Below are positions 11,489-22,412 of a stretch of 64,000 nucleotides of DNA, in pieces. The position numbers were made by a program, and so were the translations under genes. The stretch's first letter is position 1, and every line of letters begins with the position of its first letter. The notes under the pieces were generated by a model. It made no database searches. It was not told the origin of the DNA and saw only the letters and a program-made list of their open reading frames with translations. Origin of the DNA: Bombyx mori (taxonomy: Eukaryota > Arthropoda > Insecta > Lepidoptera > Bombycidae); the NCBI RefSeq assembly GCF_030269925.1, contig NC_085117.1, positions 7,874,731-7,938,730 on the forward strand. The letters run 5' to 3'.

Positions 11489-12794
11489 ACTAGTCAGGTC
11501 ATAAGTATTGTCACACAGTAAAAACTTTTCTTTTAGAATGCTGGCGACAAAAAAGTTTATTGAATTCGAATTTCGAATTGTTCATGAAAATAAAAATGTA
11601 TACTTTTAGAATTTTACTCATTTTTAAATATGGAGTGGACGCTTAAAGAAGACCGTGTTGCAGTTATTGCGTTGCAGCGTTGCGGTTACGCGCAAAATCA
11701 AATTTTTAACATACTGAAAAATTTGAATATAACCAAAAGATTCGTTTATCGTACCATCAAACGATACAATGAAGACTCTAGTGTAGATGACAGGTCAAGA
11801 AGTGGTCGCCCTCGGTCTGTTAGGACTCCAGCAGTGATAAAAGCTGTGAAGGCGCGAATTCAAAGAAATCCCAAACGTAAGCAGAAACTGTTGGCCCTTC
11901 AGATGGGGTTAAGCAGAACCACGGTGAAAAGGGTGTTGAATGAAGACTTAGGGCTTCGGGCATATCGAAGAAAAACAGGACATCGTTTGAATGCTCGTCT
12001 AATGGACCTGAGACTGAAGAGATGCCGCGCTTTGTTGAAGCGGTACGCGGGAAAAAAATATCGGGAAATTCTTTTTTCGGATGAAAAATTTGTTACCGTA
12101 GAAGAGAGCTACAACAAACAAAATGATAAGGTGTACGCACACAGTAGTGAAGAAGCGAGACACCGTATTCCGCGTGTCCAACGAGGTCATTTTCCATCCT
12201 CGCTCATGGTATGGTTGGGAGTTTCTTATTGGGGCTTAACAGAAGTACATTTTTGTGAGAAAGGTGTAAAAACGAATGCAGTTGCGTATCAAAATACAGT
12301 CCTGACGAACCTTGTGGAACCTGTTTCTCATACCATGTTCAATAACAGGCACTGGGTATTCCAACAAGATTCGGCGCCAGCTCATAGAGCGAAGAGCACA
12401 CAAGACTGGCTGGCGGTGCGTGAAATCGACTTCATCCGGCACGAAGACTGGCCTCCTCCAGTCCAGATTTGAATCCGTTAGATTACAAGATATGGCAACA
12501 CTTGGAGGAAAAAGCGTGCTCAAAGCCTCATCCCAATTTGGAGTCACTCAACACATCCTTGATTAAGGCAGCCGCCAATATTGACATGGACCTCGTTCGT
12601 GCTGCGATAGACGACTGGCCGCGCAGATTGAAGGCCTGTATTCAAAATCACGGAGGTCATTTTGAATAAACTTTAGTGTCATAAGAATCTATGTTTTGTT
12701 AAGTTCATTTTGGTATATGAATGGTTACATAATGAATAAACTTGTTTCAATTATTTTACATTAAACATGTGACAGAATTTATGACCTGACTAGG
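11489..12794 (+). mobile_element. maT/Bmmar1-type mariner, copy 1 (defective)
   Basis: The 1306-base element is bounded by inverted ends sharing CTAGTCAGGTCATAA, with target TA at 11487-11488 and 12795-12796. The leader is 141 bases and the trailer 125 bases, exactly as in copy 2 (32516-33804). The ends continue imperfectly for about 30 bases (TATTGTCACACAGT versus TTCTGTCACATGT). The transposase frame is broken, see 11630-12669. Confidence 0.9.
11630..12669 (+). pseudogene. mariner transposase, one-base frameshift
   Basis: ATG at 11630 opens a frame matching copy 2. It has an N-terminal helix-turn-helix pair, the GRPR linker at residues 59-62, the first catalytic Asp in FSDEK (residue 151) and the second in QQDSAPAH (residue 247). 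Relative to copy 2 one C is missing from the run at about 12452. This turns the DWPSSSPD region out of frame and ends translation at TGA 12470-12472, after 280 codons. The rest, including the third catalytic Asp in LDY (codon 12481-12483), continues in the next frame to 12669. Unlike copy 2, this copy keeps six residues before the second Asp. FSDEKFVT also departs from FSDEKIFT. Confidence 0.9.
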
Positions 12795-12865
12795 TATATT
12801 ATACACTTGACATTGGCGAAATCTTTATGGAAACGCCATTAACCCAAGAACTTGAGTAAAGCATT

Positions 12866-13090
12866 TTACTGGTGGTAGGACTTCTTGTGAGTCCGCACGG
12901 GTAGGTACCACCGCCCTGCCTATTTTTGGCGTGAAGCAGCAATGGGGCAGCCGTTGTAACTATACTGAGACCTTAGAACTTATATCTCAGGGTGGGTGGC
13001 GCATTTACGTTGTAGATGTCTATGGGCTCCAGTAACCACTTAACACCAGGTGGCCTGTGAGCTCGTCCACCCATTAAAGCAATAAAAAAA
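12866..13090 (+). mobile_element. 5'-truncated Bm1 SINE
   Basis: It begins at TTTTACTGGTGGTAGGAC and runs through GGTAGGTACCACCGCCC to AGCAATAAAAAAA. AAAGCAT lies on both sides (12858-12864 and 13088-13094), giving a probable 7-base target duplication. Confidence 0.85.
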
Positions 13091-13139
13091 AGCATAATTG
13101 AAATCTGACGTTTACGATCTTTTTAATATTGTGAATTGT
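13088..13139 (+). repeat. Direct repeat, right copy (second half)
   Basis: GCATAATTGAAATCTGACG and ACGATCTTTTTAATATTG match the second half of 10980-11065. The first half of this right copy is at 11346-11392. Confidence 0.65.
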
Positions 13140-13854
13140 GCGGACTCGGTTACAGAGAGACATTGTCGTGGGCAGTGCAATTAGTTTACTCGCGTGCCGA
13201 TAATCGTTGCCGAAGCTCGCTACCGAGTGACAGGTGGAGAGCCGGAGGCGCGCCTGTCTAAATTATACATTGTTGCCTTTTTTTGTGTACAAAAACGCTT
13301 CTATAAAAAAAAAAAAACGCCATTAATGATCGCCTACTTCGAGAGCTTTAATTCCGAGAGCATTTCGTGAATTAGTTAAACGAATTTTTTATACTTTTTT
13401 TGCGGAATGAAGCTTCGCTTGTGGCTCGAACGTCAACTTTGATTTTCCCGTTGAGATAGAAAACTTCTTATAGTTATTTAAAAAAAAAATGTGTGGTGTC
13501 GTGGGACACCGGTTAGGAACGTAGTTCCTTATTATAAACATATAAATTTTAAGTTCTATTCGAGGTATAAAGAAAATAAAACTGGAGATTTCGCAACAAC
13601 CCACGGTCATTCGGTAATGTGTGAACTTATTGTGGTACACTTCATTCACGGTTGTTTGCATAAGAGTTAGTGTATTGGCAAACGAACGCTCTGAGATCGT
13701 GGTCAATGAATGATAAAAAAATATGTTATTTTTTGTACGTTATTACAAAGCTAAGTCGTACACTGTGTGCATTACTAATAAAAATCTTACGTTACGGACG
13801 TTTTTTCCCGGCTAGGGTACCCTTCCGCATCGTCCCTTAAGGAACTTCGTTCCA
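13140..13854. other. Unassigned region
   Basis: I recognise no family. There is a GC-richer block at 13180-13250 and a minus-strand frame at 13389-13706 with no recognisable domain. Confidence 0.4.
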
Positions 13855-14050
13855 AAAACGCATGCTCGAGATGCGAAAGTAAGTTTGTTTGTTCCGCTGT
13901 CACATCTTAACTGAGCAACCGATCATCATGAAACATTAGCATACACGTTTTCGGAGTTACAAAAAAGGATATAATAATTATCATCGAGAAAAAACTGTTT
14001 TCAAGGCATACAGTTTTCCTCTACAATAACGCGAACGAAGTAGCGCGTAA
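13855..14050 (+). repeat. Dispersed lepidopteran repeat, type uncertain
   Basis: GTTTGTTTGTTCCGCTGTCA, CAACCGATCATCATGAAA and a terminal ACGCGAACGAAGTAGCGCG resemble a repeat widespread in moths, probably Helitron- or MITE-like. Identification is from memory and the boundaries are approximate. Confidence 0.4.
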
Positions 14051-14388
14051 AACGTGTACTTATGGATAATTTAGTAGTAGTATATGCATTATAATTGAAT
14101 GTTAGTCCCAATTACGTGCTTTTTGTTTGTGGATGCTATAGGGGTGTAATGATTCTGTGAGTCAACATCCCAAATATCGGAACTATGGAGAGGCATGTAG
14201 GACAGAGGTCAACAACTTCACTATTAGTGATAGTGGGTATTTTAAATCATATTTGTATTGTTTTATTAAATGTGTGATCTACTCTCTACGTTCCCTCTCT
14301 TTAGATGTGCAATTTGTGTCATTTTTGAGAGAAGAAACAGAGAAATTTATTTTATATAAAAGAAATGCAACTCGCCTCTTCTCTCCCG
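14051..14388. other. Unassigned region
   Basis: A 92-codon frame (14157-14435) runs into the next L-A tail, and its end is made of repeat sequence. I see no recognisable gene. Confidence 0.4.
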
Positions 14389-14478
14389 TCAGGTTTGAGC
14401 CCCGTGAGCTCACCTACTTGCAAGGGTTTCGCTGAAATGGCCTCTCAAGGCCATAAGCGTATGTAGAAAAAAAATATT
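14389..14478 (+). mobile_element. L-A terminal scrap
   Basis: GTTTGAGCCCCGTGAGCTCA, then a hairpin GGCCTCTCAAGGCC (stem strengthened relative to AGCCTCTCAAGGCT), then GTATGTAGAAAAAAAA. Confidence 0.75.
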
Positions 14479-14494
14479 TCAACTGCTAATCTTG

Positions 14495-14735
14495 ACATCT
14501 TCTTTCGTGAGTCCGCGCGGGTAGGTACCACCACCCTGCCTATTTCTGCCGTGAAGCAGTAATGCGTTTCGGTTTAAAGGGTAGGGCAAGCCGTTGTAAC
14601 TATACTTGAGACCTTAGAACTTATATCTCAAGATGGGTGGCGCATTTACGTTGTAGATATCTATGGGTTCCAGTAACCACTTAACACCAGATGGGCTGTG
14701 AGCTCGTCCACCAATCTAAGCAATAAAAAAAAAAC
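14495..14735 (+). mobile_element. 5'-truncated Bm1 SINE
   Basis: GTGAGTCCGCGCGGGTAGG, ACCACCACCCTGCC and GTGAAGCAGTAATGCG lead to TCTAAGCAATAAAAAAAAAA. The tRNA-like head is missing. Confidence 0.85.
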
Positions 14736-14789
14736 AAGTTACGAAAGAAATGAGCAAGACTGTTCAACCAAAACATGTGGGCTCCTCGC

Positions 14790-14837
14790 CCGTTTACTCG
14801 GCATAGCCATAGGCTATTAGCATAGGTAGGAAAAAAG
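14790..14837 (+). mobile_element. L-A terminal scrap
   Basis: Only the last 48 bases are present: ATAGCCATAGGCTATTAGC with AGGTAGGAAAAAA. The hairpin stem ATAGCC/GGCTAT is intact. Confidence 0.55.
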
Positions 14838-14924
14838 TTGTTAGAATAAGCTGCATTACTGCCAATTGTACTTTCCTGTATTTAATGTATCGCGTTGTTT
14901 ATTAATTTTGGTGTACAATAAAGA

Positions 14925-15000
14925 ATTCTCTCTCTGTCTCTTTCTGTCTCTCTCTGTCTCCCTCTGTATCTCTCTGTCTATCTCTGTCTCTCTATGCCTC
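14925..15000 (+). repeat. (TCTCTG)n-like microsatellite
   Basis: Imperfect TCTCTG/TCTCTC units follow GGTGTACAATAAAGAATTC. That arrangement is typical of LINE 3' ends that finish in a simple repeat. Confidence 0.75.
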
Positions 15001-15296
15001 TGGCCTACCCGATCATAAATGGTCATGGGCATAACCGAAGCCAGTTAAATTGATTTGCTCAGCAATATCCAGCATCTTCTCTTTACTTTTCAAACTAATT
15101 AAATGTGATACGAAATAAAACAATATTTCTTATTTCTTGTTTTTTTCTTGTGCGGTCTCACCACAGGCTTGAGTCGAATCTCTACACTAAGTATAACCGC
15201 TAATGTCATAATTAGATGCTTCGGCGGTGATTTCGTTGTTACGTGCAACCGTGGCAGTATTCTGTATCATAGATTATTTAACTTAGATCTTTTATA

Positions 15297-15570
15297 AGTC
15301 GTCGTGGCCTAATAGATAAGAAGTCTGGTGCATTCGTATGTTGCGATGCACTGGTGTTCGAATCCCGCAGGCGGGTACTAATTTTTCTAATGAAATACGT
15401 ACTTAACAAATGTTCACGATTGACTTCCACGGTGAAGGAATAACATCGTGTAATAAAAATCAAACCCACAAAATTCTAATTTTGCGTAATTACTGGTGGT
15501 AGGACCTCTTGGGAATTACGCTAATATTATCTCTCTAGACCACCAGCTTAGGTAGGAGAGAAAAAAATAA
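15297..15570 (+). mobile_element. Bm1 SINE 5' half fused to an L-A end
   Basis: The head is well preserved, with box A-like TGGCCTAATAGATAAG and box B GGTGTTCGAATCCC. The body runs TTCACGATTGACTTCCACGG to ACTGGTGGTAGGACCTCTT and stops near 15513. The next bases end in CAGCTTAGGTAGGAGAGAAA, an L-A-like terminus. The Bm1 3' half is absent. Confidence 0.75.
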
Positions 15571-15984
15571 ACTTTACGTACTCAATTAAAACTTAAAGCT
15601 TGTTACCATTCGCGTGCGTCCTGAGAAAATCTAAATTTTCTTTAACATTTCCATAGCGTAAATTTTAAACAGGTATTTCAGAATACGGCTTCCGTGTATG
15701 ACGTGCTAGGAACTTACATACGAACCACGTGTTTCTTTTAGAAAGGCCCTCGTTAATTTCATTACACAGATTGATTGGAGCTTTTAAAATTACGAAATTA
15801 GTTTGTGATGACGGCTGCCGTTCGCTAAACGATTCGGGAAGTAACTAAGTCATTTCGTGCTAGCCTATTATATATGAATTATGTGTAGCTTAGACTTTCG
15901 CGGGCCAAAGTTAAACGGTCGAAATTTTTGGAAAAAGCTCCGTGCGATTAATATGAAAATGACTGATTAACTTGAAAATGACTT
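15571..15984. other. Unassigned region
   Basis: Nothing is recognised. Confidence 0.5.
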
Positions 15985-16148
15985 TTACTGATGGTAGGAC
16001 CTCTTGTGAGTCTGTACGGGTAGGTACCACCACCCTGCCTATATCTGCCGTGAAGCAGTAATGCGTTTCGGTTTGAAAGGCGGGGCAACCGTTGTAACTA
16101 TACTAGCGTATTTACACTGTAGATGTCTATGGACTCCAGTAACCACTG
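15985..16148 (+). mobile_element. Bm1 SINE body
   Basis: ACTGATGGTAGGACCTCTTG through TGGACTCCAGTAACCACTG, with an internal deletion after ACTATACT. It is followed at once by a Bm1 piece on the other strand. Confidence 0.8.
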
Positions 16149-16159
16149 TTGTTCAATCC

Positions 16160-16290
16160 ACGCGGTGGATTCACAACAGGTCCTACCGCCACCAGTAATT
16201 ACGCAAATTAGAATTATGCTGGTTTGATTTTTATTACACGATGTTAATCCTTCACCGTGGAAGTCAATTGTGAACATTTATCATTTTTCA
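16160..16290 (-). mobile_element. Bm1 SINE middle segment, inverted
   Basis: Minus-strand sequence from TCCTACCGCCACCAGTAATT through TTCACCGTGGAAGTCAATTG. With 15985-16148 it forms an inverted pair whose copies share little overlapping sequence. Confidence 0.75.
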
Positions 16291-16404
16291 AGCTTAAAAA
16301 ACAGTGGAAACCATTGATAGAGGGAGGTATATGTTTAGTAACTGAGATCTCAGGATGTGCTACGATTCCCTTGCAATAATAGCTTTAAAGCGATGATTAT
16401 TTTG

Positions 16405-16529
16405 ATAGGCAGCGGCTTGGCTCTGCCCCTGGCATTGCTGAAGTCCATGGGCGACGGTAACCACTCACCATCAGGTGGGCCGTATGCCCGTCTGCATACA
16501 AAGGCAATAAAAATAAAAAAAAAAAGGCT
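16405..16529 (+). mobile_element. L-E LINE 3' tail
   Basis: GGCAGCGGCTTGGCTCTGCC, CATGGGCGACGGTAACCACT and CACCATCAGGTGGGCC, then GGCAATAAAAATAAAAAAAA. It is the cleanest L-E tail here and was used for comparison with Bm1. Confidence 0.8.
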
Positions 16530-16943
16530 GCCTATTATGTAGAAATTGCGGGAGAATTTAAGGGAGCTATTTTAACAAAAACTTTGATATTCCTTTCATT
16601 ATTGGCATGCGTGTTGACTCCGTATATGTTCTGTAACGGCCCTGACAGCGAAAGATAAAAACAATACCAAAAAAACGCTAAGATTTCCCACCTTTTCAAC
16701 GGCTTAACCTCATGAACCAAGTTAATTTGTGAATTGCTCAATATGTGAGTGTTGATACGCTACCTAATGATTGAAGGCACTTACTTAACATCTGAGTTGG
16801 ACGTCCGCACGATGTTCAGCTTCTGTCTGATTGAACGTGACTTAGGCTAGGGCACGACTACAGTGAAAGCTAAGCTATTCATAAATTGGAAATATAATAA
16901 TAAAATAAATAAACAAATAAAATGGATTACATTACAATTTTAA
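16530..16943. other. Unassigned region
   Basis: No family or gene is recognised. Confidence 0.5.
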
Positions 16944-17157
16944 TCTATACTAATATATAAATCTACAGTGGTTTTTACGGATGTTCCGTTGTAACTACTG
17001 AACCGTGCACCCGATTGACTTGAAACTTGGTATCCATGTAGAAAATACATGTACTTAATGGATAGGCTAATATTTATATGAGTGTTGGACTCTTTAATAA
17101 TAATGACAATATTAATGCTAATTTTAAATGTGCAACGAAGTGGGCGAGTACGGCTAG
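16944..17157 (+). mobile_element. HEL-3 Helitron
   Basis: It begins TCTATACTAATATATAAATC after an A and ends GTACGGCTAG. Inside are TTGAAACTTGGTATCCATG and GTGCAACGAAGTGGGCGAG. The 214-base length implies a non-autonomous copy. The base after CTAG is A rather than T. Confidence 0.7.
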
Positions 17158-17297
17158 ATAGATTATAAAATTAAATTTGGACACAAATTAAATTAAACAG
17201 ATTAGGTAAAATGTATTTAAATTTAAAGAAGATTGTATAAATAAATTAGAACGTAAATAGAAACAAATTTTAAATATAATTATTTAAATAGAGCAAT

Positions 17298-17490
17298 AAA
17301 TAACTAACTAGGAACAAATCATCCACGGCCGTTAAACCGCCTACATAATATATAGGTATAAACAGCAAACACCCAGACAAAGAGAAAACAGACCTGTTCA
17401 TCACAGACCGTTATCCCGATGTGGGAATCGAACCCTCGGTGCAATAGTCAGAGGCGCTAAATACTGCACTGCCAAGACAGTCTGTCAATT
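17298..17490 (-). mobile_element. SINE2 tRNA-derived copy
   Basis: On the minus strand, TGGCAGTGCAGTATTTAGCG resembles a box A region and GGGTTCGATTCCCACATCGG is a perfect box B. GTGATGAACAGGTCTG, then GTCTGGGTGTTTG, follow. This fits a lepidopteran tRNA-derived SINE distinct from Bm1. It could be misread as a tRNA gene, but no acceptor stem is evident. Confidence 0.6.
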
Positions 17491-17639
17491 ATAGACCTCA
17501 ATTTGGAAATTATAACTGCTTTCCATCATTCGTTTTTCATCATGTACCGCCACCCACCTTGGACAATGAGTTAAACCTCAGTCTGATCGTAAAACGGTTG
17601 TATTAAAACTTCGATAAAATTAAGGATGTCGGCATACCG

Positions 17640-17876
17640 ATAGATGCATTCATCGACAGTGCGTTTCCAGAGGTTTTTTTTTGCCACGTACCATCCGGCT
17701 ATGGAATGAGCTCCCCTCCACGTATTTCCCGAGCGCTATGACATGTCCTTCTTCAAACGTGGCTTGTGGAGAGTATTAAGCGGAAAGCATTGCTGAAGTC
17801 CATGGGTGACGGTAACCACTCACCATTAGCTGGGCCGTGTGCTCGTCTGACTACAAGGGTCATAAAAAGACGCAAG
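17640..17876 (+). mobile_element. L-E LINE 3' end
   Basis: It preserves R-F-Q-R and R-L-W-N-E-L-P-like coding remnants (TCCGGCTATGGAATGAGCTC), then CCATGGGTGACGGTAACCAC and GGGTCATAAAAAGA. Small deletions interrupt the frame. Confidence 0.7.
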
Positions 17877-19362
17877 AAAGACATAACAAAAAATAAAACC
17901 CTCTCTAAACATGACGGCCACGACCCTCAGCAGTAAGAAAACGACGCGAGGATTAAGAGAAATGAATAAAAATCTATAAACATATCTCGGAATCTCTATC
18001 ACTGTGAAATTAGCCTTACATTAAAGCTACCGGTAAATAACTTGGAACTATGTTACATTACAGTTGGATGTGCGTCTATCGAATAATATGCGGCATCACC
18101 ATTTAGAATAATCGATTTACGTCTTGATATGCTTTGAATCGATTTTAGGTTCCGATCTCGATTCATTTTGAACCAAATTAAATGTTATTTTGACGATAAC
18201 TTACTGCAAAACAGTTACATACGTGTGATGTAATTGTATGCACATTGTTTAATACTGATTTCTTACTTAGAAACCTTCAGAGTTACATGATGAAGCCTCT
18301 AACAATGTCAATATAGTACTGTCAGATTGTCAATCATTTGCACCTTACTCTTTGAATATATTATTATTGAAATCTATACCACATCATATAGACTAGTTTT
18401 AAGTCTAGTAGTAATTTTCTCGCGAATCGTTGAGGTAATTTTTTTTTTCATTCTTTATTAGAGCCACACACCTATTATGTTAAGTCGGCTTTTGAGGTAA
18501 TTAAAAGAACTTTAACATCTTAATCTTGTGTTTATTGTTTTCTATGCCAGTCAGTCGTTCTTGAGTGGCTACGAAAACCCTATGCTATCCGAAACGTCGG
18601 ATAAAATCATATTATGTTAAATATAATCCACAAGATAAAAACCGTAAAAATAATTTTGATTTTAAATATTTTATATAGGTACGAACAATAACTAACCAAA
18701 GGTAAATTTTATTAAGGCTCAACTACACAGTCGATCTTATTAAATATAACATTAAACAAACATTTAATTACAGTGTTCATGCATTAAGCGGACATTTCGA
18801 CGACTCTTATTACACGTTTGGCCTTAATTACGTCCAGTAATTGTAGACCTCTGTGACGGAAAAAAAAAACTGTTGAAATATAAATCGAAGCATTTTTTTT
18901 TTTTAATATCCAATTCTTATTTATACGTTAGCGAAACCCGGACACCTTTCGCTGTGATCATCACCAGTGCCATCTGTCGCACGCTAATGGAACTACGCCA
19001 TAAACCTACTTTGTACTGCCTACAGTAATTAAGAAGTTTTAATCGCACCGTAGTAATACTAACAAACATTTATTTCAAGCAAAAATAAAATAAAAATTAC
19101 CAACAAAAAAAAAGGGAAAATGACGAGGCTTGGAAAAGGTTACCATTTCTGCAATGCCTATCGTAGCGACTCAATCGGTACTGCGGCGCTAATCTTCAGC
19201 CGTTGCCTGCGAAGCAATGAGCGCATCAGCATCATACTAACCAACAATTATTTTCAATATATCAATAGTATTCGTCTTTTTAACGAACCTCAATAATAAC
19301 GTTAACTGACCAACATAATAAAGCATACTCAAAAGGAGACATACCTAACAACTTAACAGGTC
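17877..19362. other. Long unassigned stretch
   Basis: It is AT-rich with CGATT motifs near 18110-18170 and T/A runs at 18430-18460 and 18890. I find no repeat family and no credible coding frame. Confidence 0.45.
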
Positions 19363-19510
19363 TTGAGTGGTTAGGTCTCATTTGGAGGCACTCGGGCTGC
19401 TGTTAGCAAATCCCACCTCTCCTGGCTGAGCCTTTGTTCGCCAACCAGTCCTGGGAAACCGGGAAGCTCTCAAGGACACAAATAATCGTCACTTCCTCAA
19501 AAAAATAAAA
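19363..19510 (+). mobile_element. L-D tail
   Basis: TTAGGTCTCATTTGGAGGCA, CTCGGGCTGC, CCCACCTCTCCTGGCTGAGC and GTCCTGGGAAACCGG end in AAAAAAATAAAAA. Confidence 0.7.
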
Positions 19511-19892
19511 ATAGTACATAATTCAACGCGTTCTTTTGACGATAATCGGGCGGTCGCTGATTTCTATCCAGAAATTGGCCCGTGCAGTGTTCTGGAAAAC
19601 TTTAATCTAATCTGACACAATTCAGACTAGAGAATTGCAACTGGCCACTTTGGAAATCGGATTGTTGAAACGGCTGTTTGTTGAGTTACTGAAATGCTGT
19701 TGAATTTTAAGCTAATGTCGAATCGTGACCGCTCCAATGTCCGACGGTGACCATGCAGGCTAATCACCGCCCGCCAGCCGTCGCGTCTCACCGCAAAACT
19801 GTTGGTTTTATCAGCCGCAGACTCGAATGCTGGAGTTTGAAATCGTAACGGTCATGCGGTTGTGAAAGAAATTCGGTGTGTTTTTACGTTCG
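19511..19892. other. Unassigned region
   Basis: Nothing is recognised. Confidence 0.45.
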
Positions 19893-20170
19893 TTAGAATT
19901 AGATCATAGTAAAAGAAAGAGCGGAGTTAGCGTGGTATGCACATGTGATGCGTAGAGAAGAGATGCTTGCGACTAGGAGATATACGGAAATGGTAATGCA
20001 AAGTAGAGCCCCCTCTCGATCGACTGATCGACTGAAGAAGACATGGATGGAGTGTGTGAATGATGACACGAGAGAGAGAGGAGTGAGTGTTGAGATGACG
20101 GCTGATAGAAGAAAATGGAATAGAAAAACTCGCTGTCCCGACCCCACCTAGTGGGATAAGGATAAGAAGA
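19893..20170 (+). mobile_element. RTE-like ORF2 C-terminus and 3' end
   Basis: The plus-strand frame reads AWYAHVMRREEMLATRRYTE, then DRLKKTWMECVNDDTRERG and a terminal CPDPT before TAG. The 3' end is GGGATAAGGATAAGAAGAAG. WY-x-HVMRR, KKTWM and D-P-T are familiar closing motifs of an abundant LINE ORF2 in moths. Everything upstream is missing. The clade name is tentative. Confidence 0.65.
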
Positions 20171-20446
20171 AGAATTAGACCATAGTAAGCTTTGATACTG
20201 CCTTGGCTCAGCAGTGTCCAACTATATTTGAGCTACTTGTTCGAGGACAATACGTACGTCACATATAAAGTTATTCTGAAATCAAAACCAGCAATTGTGG
20301 GCAAGTTCTACCAGAGGACTTTATACCAACCGGTTCTTGGTCGAGTACTGTCTATCAGAATTTTCCTTGCGCCTACGTTCGTGGAGCTAGTTATCCCAAT
20401 GTATCTTGGATGTTTTCCAATCGTAACTGAGATTGTGACCTCATGT
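20171..20446. other. Unassigned region
   Basis: A 90-codon frame (20192-20464) has no recognisable domain and ends inside Bm1 sequence. Confidence 0.4.
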
Positions 20447-20700
20447 TTTTTTTCTATTGCTTAGATGGGTGGACGAGCTCACAGCCCACCTGGTGCTAGT
20501 TATTTACCGGAACCCATAGACCTCTAAAACGTAAATGCTGCCACCCACCTTGAAACATGAGTTCTAATGTCTCACTTTTAACAGTACAACAACTGCCCCG
20601 CCCTTCAAACCCAAACGTATAACTGCTTCACGGCATGAATATGCAGGATTGTGTTACCTACCCGTATGGACTCATATGACGCCTTTTCACCAGTAACTAA
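20447..20700 (-). mobile_element. Bm1 SINE, diverged
   Basis: On the minus strand the tail (TTTTTTTCTATTGCTTAGATG as seen from the plus strand, shortened by one base here) is followed by GACGAGCTCACAGCCCACCT. The segment ends in a worn GGTAACACAATCC block. Confidence 0.75.
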
Positions 20701-20859
20701 TGTATTGAGGCTTTTCATTTTTTCTTTTATTTTATCGCTTTGGTGAAAGAATTCTCGGCTACTAAAGCCATTATTGCCACAAAACCTGGATGACCCTTCA
20801 ACTAGTACGCACGAGTGTTTAGCGGCAGAACTAAGCGGTGTGATGTAGCTCTCGCATTG

Positions 20860-21550
20860 TCTGATGGATGCTACCATTCAAGCTGTTGATGTCTACGGGC
20901 TCCAATCAATTAACAACAAGCGGGCCGTGACCTCGTATACCCATCAAGACCAAAAGTATATTTGTAGGCTTTAATTACTTGCTTTGTTAGTACATGAAGT
21001 ACGTGGAGCAGTTTTGAGACGGTGCGATGTGGAGCACTCCAGAGGCGATTGCTTCACCATTAAATTTCTGGTATCTACGCCATCAGTAACAGTACACGCG
21101 TAATTATTATCTGCTCTTAGATGGAACAGATTCGGCGAATGGTGTTTATTTGTACAGTTAGCAAATTAATGATTTTTATATTATCATCATAGTTCGAGGT
21201 GCTTTTTGATACTTTTAGGGGAACCGTTTGATTTACATGTTATTTCTCATTTCGAAATAGTCAGTTTATACAGCTGGTAGAGGGTCTTCTTAGGATGAAC
21301 AGGTGAGTACCACCACTATCTCGTTCGTTCTGCATCGAGGCAATGATGCGTTCCGATTTGAAAGGTCTCGTTTTTTAGGAAGGATGGATTATTCGTGTCC
21401 AGAGGCCTTTCCAATTTTACGAGGATATGTGAGCGAGCACGGGCTCAGGTAACAGGGGTGGGATTTGCTAATAGCTCCCCGAGCGCCTCCGAAGGAGACT
21501 TAACAGCTCAAGTGCAGCTACTTCGCGAATGCATGAAAGATCTATTCTAA
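20860..21550. mobile_element. Bm1 and L-D remnants
   Basis: A plus-strand Bm1 3' remnant (GTTGATGTCTACGGGCTCC) lies at 20890-20955. A decayed plus-strand Bm1 body (GAGTACCACCACTATC, GAGGCAATGATGCG) lies at 21290-21370. A minus-strand L-D follows at 21380-21550, with AGGGGTGGGATTTGCTAATA and CCGAGCGCCTCCGAAGGAG. Confidence 0.6.
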
Positions 21551-22335
21551 GGGACCACCGTCATACAACACTAATTTCTTCGATACATCTTCGAAGCTTC
21601 GATTTCCGATTTTATGTCTCATAGTTAATGACACCTATCAAATTAGAATTTGCTTTGTGTAATATAGCGTATGTACTAAATATAGGTAGATTAATTAATT
21701 TTATTTAGATCATGAGTCTGATTGAAGATAATTTAGGTCACAAACTATCGATACTGTAACATAATAAATATATAATTCACGGTATAAATGTTCATAATAA
21801 CAAAGGCAGCGTTGTACATGTATTAAACTATACACTTGTTTTTTTGCAGCTAGTACCCGTCAGCATCGCGCATGCGCCGTCCGCATAAGAAGATGGGCAT
21901 GACATGCAAAACCTTAACATCCAGCCTGACATTACTTCATTAAAATTCTATTAACGGAAGCATTCGCCACAACAAACCGAACGATTATTACACAACAAAC
22001 AACATTTCCACCTAATCTTGCTTTCTTTAAATTCAAATTGGCTTACAGTTTTCGCGGCTAAGTTACTTTCGTATTACGTATGAAGTTCATAGAAAATCAG
22101 AATTTATGACTACTTATTTTAAGGTACGTAATCGTTTGAATATTACATTAAAACATTTCGTGACTAATAAATTGTTTTCACGCGATCTAATGTTGATAGA
22201 ACAAAACGTTTATACATACAATGTGTCGGGAAAACTATTGTGTATTTCTAACACGATATTCATAAAAGTATTGTCGTCAAAAAATAAAATAAAAATAAAC
22301 ATTTTACAAATAATAAAAGGAGCAAAAATATGAAA
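21551..22335. other. Unassigned AT-rich DNA
   Basis: A frame at 22106-22333 shows no domain. No repeat family is recognised. Confidence 0.45.
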
Positions 22336-22412
22336 ACGTAACGCTGATATAGCCTTTCAAGACTATCTATCTAATCTATCTATCTAAGGTATATAAGGCA
22401 TAGGTAGGAAAA
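22336..22412 (+). mobile_element. L-A terminal scrap with a CTAT expansion
   Basis: ACGCTGATATAGCCTTTCAA is followed by CTATCTAT repeats where the hairpin arm should be, then CATAGGTAGGAAAAAAA. The simple repeat seems to have expanded from the hairpin sequence. Confidence 0.65.

Noticed and set aside
17395..17480. tRNA gene on the minus strand
   Set aside because: Box B is perfect but no acceptor stem or complete cloverleaf is seen, and a SINE body follows.
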